From positions 2,239,501 through 2,303,500 of the forward strand of contig JAUCBN010000055.1 in NCBI GenBank assembly GCA_035048815.1: DNA of 64,000 nt, read 5' to 3'. Under the pieces are notes generated by a model, which saw nothing but the letters and a program-made list of their open reading frames with translations, was not told the origin of the DNA and searched no databases. Below, piece after piece: positions 47,765 through 59,104 of the stretch. Position 1 is the stretch's first letter. Each line of letters starts with the position of its first letter. The DNA comes from Abelmoschus esculentus (Eukaryota > Streptophyta > Magnoliopsida > Malvales > Malvaceae). The position numbers and the translations under genes are program-made.

Positions 47765-49892
47765 ACTCCATTTTGATTTTTGATTGATTCATAGTAGAAA
47801 ATGGGATCATTTGATCTCATTGGATTGTCCTTTTCTGGATCGAAATCTTAAGAACATCAAATATTAAACAAATTTAAAATGAATTTTGAATTATTTCCAA
47901 TCAAGTCCGAATAAATTTTCTTTTCTTTGGTGCACACTATGAATTTTACTGGATTCTTATATGCCAATAGTTTATATTCTTCCCCAAATCCCATACCTAA
48001 TTTTTAAATTATTATAATTAATCTTTGTATTATCTTAATCTACAGTGAATTATACTGTCTTAACCAATATTTTGATAATAAAAAATAATTTTTTTTTCAA
48101 AAAAAATGTCATATTTCCACCACTACTGGTGTTTATTATATTATCCGATGCAGCTTTCTTCCGTGTTCCTCACGTCAGTTCCCGGCGAAAAAAATTGTCC
48201 CTTCCTCATCCCATCGCGTCCACTCCACTCTCTTAGCCAGCGCTTGAGACTCACTCTCTACATTTTTAAAAAAAATTATGATTTTTTTTTTTTTATGAAA
48301 CCTACTTTTATTTTTATCTAAAATCTATTTTTACCTAGAAGGAAGAGCGAAGGATTCTAGGGAAAATATTTCTGATAGATAATAAATTTGAGATTAAAAA
48401 AATAAAATAAAAATAAATTAACAATTTTAATCGATCCATCATCAATGCTTGTTCGATTATAAATTTTAATTACATTTGGTTTAGTTATATGTTTGGTGAA
48501 GCAACTTCATCATGACTTTGATGCCCATGTTTTACCTAATTCTTCACTTGTTGATATTTTACGGACAAATCTGATATCAACTCTTTTAATCAAGAAATTA
48601 TCTTATAAACCGGTTTTATTACGTTATTTATGGCTTTTATCTATTAAAAATAGTCAATTAATTTTATATTTTTATGTCATTTTTTAAGAGTAAATCTTCA
48701 CTTTTTATTACCATATAAATATATAATAGGTGGTTAGATAGGAGATATTATATTATAGGCCTAACTTGCTACGTCACTTGTGGTCCATAACCAATGAAAA
48801 CTACTCATTCTACTATTAATCATCCATGTCATTAGTCTAACTTTCAGAAAATATATTTTTAAAATGACATGAAAAAAAAATAAAGATTCATTAGGCGGTT
48901 ATAATTAGATAGGATCATGGCTGATGTTGTAAATTAGGCTCATGATATAATTTCTCAGTTTAATAAAAATTAATTAAAAAATAACATAAAAAATTAAAAT
49001 TAATTAACTATTTTTAATAAATAAAAACCATAAATAATATAATAAAATCAATCCATAAAATAATTTTCCATTCCAACTTTTCCCACTTTCTCTTACCTTA
49101 AAATATATTTATTCCTACTCCTTTATCCCTATTTTTTAATATTATAGATTTGTATGAACATTAAATATGCGTTTCTTAAAATAATTGTATAGATTTGGAG
49201 GATTGGCCCTTCCTACGTAGGAGGAGACCTAAAGACTAGACAGATGAAGAGACATGGCTTCTTTTAGGGTAGGATTTTATTTTCATTAATTTATAAATTT
49301 TGATGGAAATCATAGTATTATTAGTAATTATATTATACAGAGATAAAAAATAAAAAGGTTTTATAAATATTTTGTTTTAAATTTTATAAATATAATTGAA
49401 AAATTATAATTTAATTGTTTAAAATTTAAAGATTATTTTTAAAATTTAGATGTATTGTTAAAATTCAGGATTTATAATTTAATTAGTTTAATTTCGTTTA
49501 ATTTAGTCACTAGGGTCAGAATCTATACCATTTTGATCAAGCAAGTTTGTTCTATATGCAAGTTGGCCATAATTTGAACTCACCTTAGCATTTATCCATA
49601 TCTTCACATGATAGAATATTTGAAGCACACAATCTAATTTTCCTTGGTCTCCTAGGATGAATCTAGTTGAGATAGTCTTGATTAAAGAATTGTATACTTG
49701 TTCGAGTTCGGTTTAACTCGAAATATAGATAAATATTGGTTGATGAATCGAATATATTTATTTAAAAGTCGAGTTATCTAGATTTGATTTGATTTAAAAC
49801 AATATAATCATACATAACCTAAATAATTAAAAGAATTGTTGTAGTAATAGTATGTTCATTATATAATAACATGATGTATGGGTAAATTTTTT

Positions 49893-50053
49893 TTGAATTA
49901 GCTAACAGTGATTATAATATTATATGTTCTAAAATATAATCTCAACCATTTGACATTAATCGTTCAATCACTCTACTGGTATTACTGGTGCTCGAATTTA
50001 TGTCCTCTAAAAACAACAATCGTTTTGTTAACCATTTGAACTAAAAAGTTCGT
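49893..50053 (-). mobile_element. SINE-like element, copy C
   Basis: On the minus strand the A-box-like TAGTTCAAATGGTTAAC is the best preserved of the family. It is followed by a decayed B-box (AATTCGAGCACC) and the shared body around AATGGTTGAGATTATATTTT. Confidence 0.5.
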
Positions 50054-50127
50054 ACTTAATTATGGGTAATCCAGTAGGAAGAAAAGATAAGTTTAAATAA
50101 TTAAGCTTTACAAGTCGTGTATGAAAA

Positions 50128-50136
<9 letters not shown>

Positions 50137-50166
<30 letters not shown>
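50137..50166 (+). repeat. ATT microsatellite
   Basis: About ten ATT units. Confidence 0.9.
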
Positions 50167-50661
50167 TATGTCTGGGGTGGCAAAAAGATGTGTGTAAAGT
50201 GGCAATAATGGTTGGGTGGTTCAATGCAACATTCCCATGGTTGGTCCATTCCTTAGTGATTTTCCCTTTTTCATATTCTATGGATTGTTGTTTGGATAAT
50301 GAGAAAGTGACATCACCTAAACATTCTGCTATTTTCTTTTTTAGTGCAATTTAAAGTGGGTTTCCACTAAGGATGGCTTAGTGTTGGCGTCGCAATTTTA
50401 TGAAGATTCTAACCCTCTTAGTGAGCCTATATTTGACATTACCAGACATCATGGGGAGGGAGACACACCATGCAAACTAGAATCATGGAGTTTAGGGTTT
50501 AAAAAAGTTTTAGATCATTCGAGTTGTAAAATTCTTTTAGAATCTGGTTCGATCCGAAGTCAACCGTTAAATTTTATTTTAGTTTATAGAATAATGGTAT
50601 ATTTTAGTTTTATCAAATAATGGTTTGAAGGATGTTGTAAGTTGTAATATAAACTAGATTG

Positions 50662-51167
50662 TAGAGATTTGTATGGGTTGGGTCGGGTCAAATTTTTGGC
50701 CCACCCAAACCCAATCCGAACACATATATTTTAAATTCGCCTCTGATTCGAATATTTTTTTTAAAAAATTCGACCCAAAAATAAATACCCTAAACTTGAT
50801 TCCGACCCGGCCCGACCTATAAAAAAAATAAATTTAGGGACTAAATTATTAAAAAAATATTTTTGGAGGCTTAATTGTAAAAAATATAATTTTAAGGACT
50901 AAATTATAAATAAAAAATTAATTTGAAGGACCTAATTATAAAAAAATAGATAGATAGAGGACCATTATTATAAATATCCCTAAAAATTTATGAAAAAATT
51001 ACATATTTAGTCTCAAGTTGGGTTGAGTCGGATATTTTACACCCTAAATCCAAACCTGACCCGATCCGATGCTACTTTAAAAAATCATCCGACCCAACCT
51101 GACTCAAACCCAATTTTATTATCAAAATTTTTTGACCCGATCGGACCGGGTAAAATACCCGTCCTTA
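50662..51167. mobile_element. hAT-like MITE, GGGTCGGGTC family, without Stowaway insertion
   Basis: A 506-bp element with ends TAGAGATTTGTATGGG and AAAATACCCGTCCTTA. Flanks are CTAGATTG (50654-50661) and CTTGATTG (51168-51175), 7 of 8 identical. Reverse-complemented, it aligns along its length with 18707-19460 except for the Stowaway block there. Confidence 0.8.
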
Positions 51168-52260
51168 CTTGATTGGGGTGTTGGGTTCATTTAGGGAGTA
51201 ATGCAATTTATTTGTAGAGTGAGACCGTAATATGTTGTCGTATTATGCTGATTGTGTTATATTTTTATATTTAAAATTAAAGAGATTTTTAATGAGATAT
51301 ATAATTTAGTATAAAAATGATTATAATTTTTTAATAAAATTTTATTTGTCAAGGAAAAAATTAATCACTAAATTATAAGATCGATTCTATCTTGATTATT
51401 GATAAGAATATTTATAAATGTGATTTTATTTTAAAATATATATTATTCGAGAAAAAAATCACCGCTAAAAGATGATTCTTCCGTGTAGCATTATTTTAAT
51501 TTTTTTTTTATCATAAACAAACTCTTAAGTTTTTAATATTTTATTCTGAATTTGATTTTTCTTTCATCTGGATTTGCTGATTAATGAGATTGGATTATTT
51601 GATTTATTATATGCTAATAGTAGTATTATCGTATAATATATTAACGATGAAATATTTTTATTTTATAAGATGTTAAAAAATATGACGTGTAAATTAAATT
51701 TTTAAAATATTAATTAAGAATACATGATGTTTTTGTAGTCTAAAGTGTTTCTTATTAGCGTAATTAGTACCCCAAATTATGGCGTAATTGGGTTGGGGGT
51801 TGGAACATTGGGCATGACCCATCTGAATATGCCTTGCACTTTGTTTTATTATCTAGTTTACCATTTCTAAATTTGTCTATTAATTAATATTTTTATTGAT
51901 TTATCTTGTATAAATATAAATTTTAATATAAAAATAATATATCTCTATTAAATAAAAAAAATCTCCTAAGTTTGAATGATGCAAATTGATTTATCTTGCA
52001 ATAAGATGTTGGTAGAGTTGTTGATAATAATTAATTTCTTTTTATTTAGTTGTTAAATATTTACCTTGGGATTGCGTTGTTTGTATGTCGGACATGTATT
52101 TGATTGGTTACGTCTTATTAATTATTAAAATTCGAATACCCAACGAAAGAGTGTTACAATATCATGATTAGATATACCGAATAAAGGTTACTAATGCTAT
52201 ATGACTCGGGTCTCATTCGAAGATACTCGAGAGAATATTTTAAGTATGGGTGTATATATT

Positions 52261-52445
52261 GATACTAAGTGATCTGATCTCAATTAGAGTGTTTTTTTTG
52301 ATGCTATGTGATTCATCCTCACTTAGAGTTTAGATGATTAAGGATAATTTCGTATAAGGGTGTGCATTCTGATACTATATGATTTGGCCGCACCCATAGT
52401 ATGTGTTTCGATGCTATGTGTCTTAATCTCACCCAGAGTAAATGT
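52261..52445 (+). repeat. Two-level degenerate tandem repeat (39 and 110 bp)
   Basis: A GATACTATGTGAT-like motif followed by CTCAnnnAGAGT occurs at 52261, 52300, 52371 and 52410. Spacings of 39, 71 and 39 show a 39-bp pair duplicated with a 110-bp period. A weaker copy starts near 52195. Confidence 0.6.
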
Positions 52446-53117
52446 GTATCACTAAACTTTGTAAGCTTAACGTTCAAAATACCATTAGATCGTGGGATCA
52501 TGAAACACTATCATATCATATTCCAGCTTATGGTAATCTTCAGGGTAAATGCTTGAGTTTAGTAGACTATGTATTCATATAATCTTACATGATAGAGTTT
52601 ATAAATATTATTTTATAACTTGTATTAATCAAATTTAATGTTTAATATTTTATTTTAAATTGAGTTTAATTGTAATATTTTATTTAATTAATTATATATT
52701 TTAATTATAAAGTTTAATAATATATTAAACTTTACTTATTTATTTATTAAGTTTACTTTCAACTAACCATAGACCAAGAGAGGTAAAGGACACGTGAGAG
52801 AGTTTAAACAAAAAAGTTAAAAATCATTACATAATTAATAATTAGTAATTAATAAAGGAATAAATCTTTAAATAAAGACTTAGCTTTAAAAATCTGTTTA
52901 TATAAAAGTTTAAGCTTCCAAAATAGTCCAATAAAGAATTTATTTTCTAAAAATTGCTCATTTAAGAGTCTATACGCATCTTGTAGAGCGTGTGACGAGC
53001 ACGCGTGAAAGGAATAAAGGAAATCACAAATTTACCCTCAATATTTATAATTCTTCAATTCCCCCTGCATATTTGTACGTATTCATTTGTCAGCCTTTTT
53101 TCCTTTCATTAATTTTT

Positions 53118-53273
53118 TAATCAGTTACAATAGTTATAATAATATCTGTTTTAGAGTATACTCTCAATCATTAAATATTGATTGCTTAATCACTGTATTG
53201 TAATGTTGATGTTCAAACCCGTAATCTTTAAGGATAACAATCGTTCCTTTAACCACTAAAATAAGATGGTTTG
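53118..53273 (-). mobile_element. SINE-like element, copy D
   Basis: On the minus strand: A-box-like TAGTGGTTAAAGGAACG, a B-box-like CGGGTTTGAACATC, the shared body AATGATTGAGAGTATACTCT, and an end at GTAACTGATTAAAAAATT. It is one of the better preserved copies. Confidence 0.55.
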
Positions 53274-53778
53274 TTTATTATGGTTAGGAAAAATCACACA
53301 ATTATACGAATATTTTTTTCTCCCTTCATGTCTTTAAGCTTGAATTTAAACTTAAAAAATATTTTTTTGATCGAATTAGAACCCGAAAAATAAAAAAATA
53401 AAAAAATCAAATAAATAAAAACTATTATCTTCGCATCATCTTAAACTCTAAAATCACTCCTTTCAAGTTTAAAAATCTTCAATGATTGAGATCCTCTTCT
53501 TTCTCGACTTGATTTTCATAAACGAATCTAATTTATGATTTAGGGAGTTAAGCTTGAATCTAATTTATGATTTAGGGAGTTAAGCTTAGGGTTCATGTTT
53601 TTAATGTTTAAGTCGTACGGTTTAAAAATTATAGTTTATGTTTAAAATTTAGATTTTAGGACTTAAGGTTTAAGATTTTATTTTTAATATAAAATTATTC
53701 GTGTTTTTGGAAAAAATTCACTATCAGCTCATAAAAATATTAACCCTTAATAATTTATATAAATTTTATATAAAAATA

Positions 53779-54277
53779 GAGTTAATTATATCGCACGCCT
53801 TTAAACTATTAACTTCATTCTAAAATAATTCTTAAACTTTTGAATGTTTTATCTTCAAACCATGACTCTCATCCTAAAATGGTTAAAAAAACTTTTAAAC
53901 AATTCAATTTTATCCCCAAAACTATGACCCCTTTTTATATTGATCCCTAAACTTTTAAACATTTCAAATTTCATCCATAAACTATTGTTTATGCTAATCA
54001 TGCCTATTGTTAATAAATTGTTAAGTACCATGTAAACATTGATATGCATTAATATTGTGTATATATTGATACTTTAGGATGAATCACAATATTTAAAAGT
54101 TTGGGGACAAATCTAGAATAAGGGTTATTGTTAGATGGATGGAATTGAAATGTTCAAAAGTTTAGGGGCCAATTGAAAATGAATGTTATAGTTTGAGGAT
54201 GAAAAATGTATTTTTAAAAACTTAAAGATTAATTTAGAATAAAATTATTATTTGGAAACATATGATACAATTAACTC
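53779..54277. mobile_element. MULE-like palindromic MITE (about 500 bp)
   Basis: The ends are GAGTTAATTATATC and GATACAATTAACTC, with long imperfect inverted arms (CCTAAACTTTTAAACATTTC on one side, its complement on the other). Flanks ATAAAAATA and TAAAAAATA match at 7 of 9, which would suit the 9-bp duplication of Mutator-like elements. AT-rich flanks make this weak evidence. Confidence 0.55.
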
Positions 54278-54409
54278 TAAAAAATATTTAAATAAAAATA
54301 ACACTACTTTAAAAATAATTGACAACAATAATTTTTCTATACCCACTTGAAAATCTATTTACAAAATTTTATAAATTTCAATAGTAAAATTTAGGTTCGA
54401 ATTTTTGAT

Positions 54410-54840
54410 CGAGTGAAGATAAAAAAAATGAGTTATTTTAGTTTTTAACTCATATTTTACGATTTTAAATTTTATTTAAAATTTTTCGAATCGAATCGAA
54501 TTTTTAAGTTTTTATACAAATTTAATTATAATTATTAATAATATTATAATATATATGAATTTCAATTTAAACAATTTTATATATTCATATACAATATATA
54601 TATATTCATATTTTTTATATATGATTTACATGATATATCAATCAAAATTAGCAAACACAAAGTTAAACATTGATCAATTATTTATTAAATTTTTTGAGTT
54701 ACTCGATTTTTTTATAACTTAAATTTTATTTAAAATTTTTTTGAGTTAAATTTATAAAATTACGAATCAAATTAAAATGAGTGATTTTTTACGTCAAATC
54801 AAATATTTTTTTTTAATCCAACCAAAATTTGACCAACCTT
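54410..54840. mobile_element. Decayed GACTCGA-family MITE
   Basis: The pattern TTTTTCGAATCGAATCGAAT followed by AT-rich arms with GAGTTACTCGATTTTT echoes 12833-13347 and 32380-32881. The ends are worn and no flanking duplication was found. Confidence 0.45.
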
Positions 54841-55021
54841 AATCCCACGTACTGTTGGGTGTCTCTATTTCTCTATGTTTATTAACTAAAAATAAAAGCT
54901 CCGATTTTGTATAAATATTAAATAATCCCTAAAAAATCATAACATTATTTAAATATTTTGCCTTAATTAAATGCCATCCATAAATGAAAAAAATAAAAAA
55001 ATTAAGAAGTAGTTCCATTTC

Positions 55022-55078
55022 CGGGCAGCCCAGACTCCACGCTCTCTTCACGCGATGACTTGATGAGTGGGCTGCCCG
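55022..55078. promoter_or_regulatory. Inverted TGGGCT site-II-like elements upstream of the acidic-protein gene
   Basis: CGGGCAGCCCA (55022-55032) and TGGGCTGCCCG (55068-55078) are exact complements, 35 bases apart. TGGGCT/C is the site II core bound by TCP factors in promoters of growth-related plant genes. Location just above the CT-rich start region near 55130-55200 suggests a promoter role; this is inference. Confidence 0.45.
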
Positions 55079-55833
55079 TGTTGCCCGATTCCGAACTGGG
55101 AAAAATGACGGGCAGTCACTCCCCATCCCCAGTTCTCTCTCTTTCCCTTCCTCCATTTTTCTTCTGCTATATCTTTTCTTCCCTCTCCATGTCTCCTTGA
55201 TCAAGATCCAACGGTCCAAAATGAACGCTTATCCTTTAGCTTGTTTCCTTTGCTTTTAGTGCTGCAAAATCCTCAGATCTACTTTCGCTTCCTTCCTACG
55301 CTTAGCCTTTTTGCTCGTTTCCTTTGCTTTTACCTCTGCAAATCACCTGATCTGCTCTCTCAGCTCTCTGCTCTCCGTTTCTCGGTACGTTTCTTTCCTC
55401 GTGGCTTCTCCTTTCGAATTTCACAGCGTTTTCGAATCTCTTTAATCTTTAATGATTTTCAGTTATGATGTTTTCTTTTTTCCGCCGGCGAGTTTCGCCG
55501 GTAATTGAAGATCCTTTGTTGTACTCTTTTCGTTTTTGGTTCGAATTTGCTATGTTTTTTCTTCTAAAGAAAACTTCGTTTTTCAGTATATTTCCCGCTA
55601 TTTTTTATATATTTTTTTTCACTGTGGGAGATTTTTTAATAAAAAAATCATGATATTTCGAATTTCCTTTGTGTTTTTTCTTGTCCGTACAGTACTCTGT
55701 ATGAATAAAGTGACAGATCTAACGGCTGATACAGCTTCAGCGTAGATCTTAACGGTGGAATTTTTTTTTCTGTGCATGTTTCTTTTAGATTTATCGTTGG
55801 CCGTAGTGAAACAGAGAAGCTGACCTCAGTTCA

Positions 55834-57557
55834 ATGGCGGTTACGGTTAGTCACGTCGCGCTAACATGCGCCGGTGAAACTCTCGCTACCATGTTCTTTT
55901 CGGTTCTTGCCAAAACCCACCTTTTAGCTCTGGTAACGTACCTTTACTTTCATTTATTGATTTTTTCTACTATATTTTTATAACCTTCGCCTACCATAGC
56001 CTTTGATTTGATGCTATTTTTTATACGGGTTGCCCAGTTTTTGCTTAGGGTCACAGCTAAAATGAGCCGTCGTAGGGTTTCCATGTTTAGGGTTACCCTT
56101 TTCTCTTTACTATATATAATTTTTATATAAAATAATATAATTTTAAAAATATATATATTCTTCATGCCTTTTCTGGCTAAAAGCATTTGATTCCTCCACC
56201 ACCACCGCTGTAGAAAAGAATTTGCCTTTTTTTTTCGCATTAGATTCCTGCTAACATGCACCGTTGTTGTATCCTTCTCGATTTTATTTTTGATTCGAAT
56301 TATTAGAGAATCGTATAAATTAATTGCTTCATTATTTTTCCCTACCTACCACGGTTCCCTTAGTATTTGTAATAAAAGAATTAATTATACAATATAAATT
56401 ATTTTTGGTTAGGGGAGGAGGTGTCTAACATGCGCCGTTTTGGTATTGATGGTTTTTTGATATTTTATTGCTAACGTACGCTTTTAGATGGGGCAGATAG
56501 AGAGTAGGTAATCGCGGTAGTTTGGGTTTTTGTCGCATGTGAAACTTCAATCAAACTATTTTTAAAAAATATCTAGCAATAAATTATTATTTTATTTTTT
56601 ATTTTCATATTTTTAAATTCATGTCATGTTAAATATTTTTAATTAAAAATTATAAAATATATTTAAATTTTATCTGTGTTAGAATTTTTTTTATAAAACA
56701 ATAAAGACGTCAACTTTAAAGAAATTTTTTTATAAACCCAAAATTAAAATAAGATAATTTTATTGGCAAAAGAACGCGGTCTTTGTTTAAATGGTCAAAG
56801 TTATTTGTTACGGAATCGAATATTCTTAGGATATTTTTGTCAAATCATAGGTGACACGTCACACATTTTGTTTAATACTCTATATATTTGTTTTTTATTT
56901 GTAAAATGTCAAAAAAAATATTTTTATGGATAAATAGTCATTTTTATTTCTATTTAAAAATAAAATAATGAAACATAATATTATAATTAAATAATAAATA
57001 ATTTTAAAATGATTATCAATTGACAATTGTTCATCAAATGTTACGTTCAGTTATAAACCGTGCTGTGAATACAATTTTCTTTTGATTTGTTTTAGAACTC
57101 CATTACGTTGCTGCTGGGTAACAAGCCCGGAATCAAGGGCGATCAGTCGGAAAACCAGCATAAGCCGAAGGATGCTGATGGGGAAGGCGACACAGACGAC
57201 GACAATGGGGGTGATGAGTATGGAGATGGTGAAGAGGAGCTGTCCTCAGAAGGTGGGGAATATGGTAACAATGGTAACAGCAATAAGAACAACCCGAAAA
57301 AGGGGCCGGAAGGTGGCACGGGTGGGGCGGAGCAGAATGGAGAAGACGAAGATAACAATGATGATGATGGAGAAGACGGTGAAGACCCGGAGGATGAAGA
57401 GGATGATGATGGTGATAATGATGACGACGATGATGACGATGACGATGGAGGTGAAGAAGATGAAGAGGAAGTCGAGGGAGTGGAAAACGAAGACGATGAG
57501 GAGGAGGAGGACGAAGACGAGGAAGCTCTTCAGCCACCAAAGAAAAGGAAGAAGTAA
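55834..57557 (+). CDS. Highly acidic nuclear-type protein with C-terminal NLS
   Basis: Two exons, 55834-55932 and 57096-57557, phase 0, GT-AG, 1,163-base intron; 186 residues. Exon 1 encodes MAVTVSHVALTCAGETLATM and a further short hydrophobic run ending KTHLLAL. Exon 2 begins NSITLLLGNKPG, then turns into a very acidic tract (about residues 60-175) of Asp/Glu with Gly and Asn. It ends in PPKKRKK, a classic monopartite nuclear localisation signal. I do not recognise a domain. Acidic tails with such a signal occur in nucleosome- and histone-binding proteins, but that is only resemblance. The leader has CT-rich sequence and a possible leader intron (donor near 55385, acceptor near 55789). The exon 1 start is the first ATG in good context; a start inside exon 2 would lose the hydrophobic part. 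Confidence 0.75.
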
Positions 57558-58437
57558 CTTCTTAATCGATACGTTTAAGCCTCCATTTAAGATCCCCTTT
57601 GTTTTAGGTACAACTTGTTTGTCTAACATTATGATGTTTTATTTAGGCATTAAGGAGGCTGTTTAGGTTTCATGTTTTCACGCATCTATATCACTTTCAT
57701 TACAAGTTAATAGATATGATATAGTTTTGCAAACATCATTTTATATAGATTATCACTCAACTATCTTTCGATTAACGTTACAAGTTTTTGCATCGATCCA
57801 ACACCTTCGTAAAATCGTAACCATGTTTTTTTTAAGTAGGCATATTATAAATCGAATTTAAGGGATAGGGTTTAAAAATTATAATAGAAGATCTAATCTC
57901 GTGACAAATTAAATCAAAAAATAAACTGACATTGGTCCGAAGGGCCTAGGCCGCTAGAGTGTGGGCTGCCAAATTTGCTGTCCTAACTCCTACGGATCAA
58001 GACAACTAATGATATTTTAGGTCTGAATTATAATCTCTAAAGAATGTCATAATTATTAAATATTTGTTAAATTCTTTTATAAGAAAAGTATGATTTTATT
58101 ATAAGAAAAATTGTTGACAATATTATATTTTTTAAATTGATTATTACTCTTCAATTGTTAAATTTACATTATTATTATTATAACTTATTATTTTTTTAAT
58201 ATTTCCTGATATTTATTCTTAATTCCGCTTTAATAATCTCTTGTGAATTGTGGCCCAAAACACCACCGATGGTCATTTCCTTCGATTGTAGCCCAAAACA
58301 CCATCTTCATTGTTCAAATTTGATTGAAACCTACATGAACCCCAAACCATTAAACCCTAACCCTCAACCCATTAAACCCTAAACCACAAACCCTAAACCC
58401 AAACTATTAAACTCTAAACCTCAAACTATTAAAATAC

Positions 58438-58590
58438 ATGAATTGGTTAAGGGAACAATTATTATTTTTAGAGATCATGAATTCAAGCATTAATATTACA
58501 ACACAATGTTTGAGCGATTAATATCTAATAATTGAAAATATATTAAAAATAGATACTGCTGTAATCACTGTTGTTGATTTTAAAAAAAAA
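58438..58590 (+). mobile_element. SINE-like element, copy E
   Basis: The only plus-strand copy: head GAATTGGTTAAGGGAACAAT, a B-box remnant (AATTCAAGCATT), the shared body TAATAATTGAAAATATATTA, and a 3' end TGTTGATTTT followed by a run of A, as expected of a retroposon tail. Confidence 0.55.
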
Positions 58591-59104
58591 ATTTCTAATA
58601 TCTTTATCGATCATTTTGTTATGCATGTTCAGCGACAGAATTTAAGGTAAAAGTTAAAAAATAATAATTGTCCACTGATATTAAATAAAATCTTCGAATG
58701 AAATGATTTCTCTATAAATTAATGTAACTTTCAAACTTTAATAAAATAAAATTTTGATTTCTTTCTGATTGTCCGATCTTATATTCAACGCATAAATTGT
58801 GTCTACAACTTGTTGAGAGGTTTAAATAGTGGCGTCTGGTAAGGGAAAGAAAAAAAAAAAAAAAGGACCCCCACTCTTTTAATAAAACAATAAAAATAAT
58901 ATTTTAAATGTTTTTATCATGTTTATATAATTTATTAATAAAATATTAAATTAATTGTTCTATATACATTTTCATACTAGAGTCTAGTTTTTCAATTTTT
59001 TACTCAAAGTGACAAAAATGTGTTAGGCGGCTTTGTTAACCTAATACATCTTTATTGTCCGGCAAAAGTATATTAAAACTCTAGGGGAAGGATTGGGTCT
59101 TGAA

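Larger units (their letters stand above)
47765..55100. other. Gene-free repeat-rich region
   Basis: Apart from listed repeats, I see AT-rich sequence. The part just above 47765, including 48150-48240, may belong to the TGA promoter. The frame 50381-50620 (79 codons) matches nothing I know and runs into a MITE border, so it is not called. Stretches at 49500-49690 and 50170-50600 are less AT-rich than their surroundings but show no recognisable gene. Confidence 0.6.

Noticed and set aside
50381..50620. 79-codon plus-strand frame
   Set aside because: It does not begin with ATG in good context, matches nothing recognised, and ends in AT-rich sequence beside a MITE.
54929..55219. 96-codon minus-strand frame
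   Set aside because: It covers the promoter of the acidic-protein gene; composition is that of a CT-rich start region and no family match was recognised.
57133..57629. Long frames in the other five frames over the acidic tract
   Set aside because: The Asp/Glu codon repeats suppress stops in every frame. The His-, Ser- or Met-rich translations are shadows of the acidic protein.
58335..58430. Interstitial telomere-like CCCTAAA array
   Set aside because: ACCCTAA-like strings recur (also at 30830-30930), but they are irregular and interspersed with other sequence, so this is degenerate AT-rich repeat rather than true telomeric DNA.
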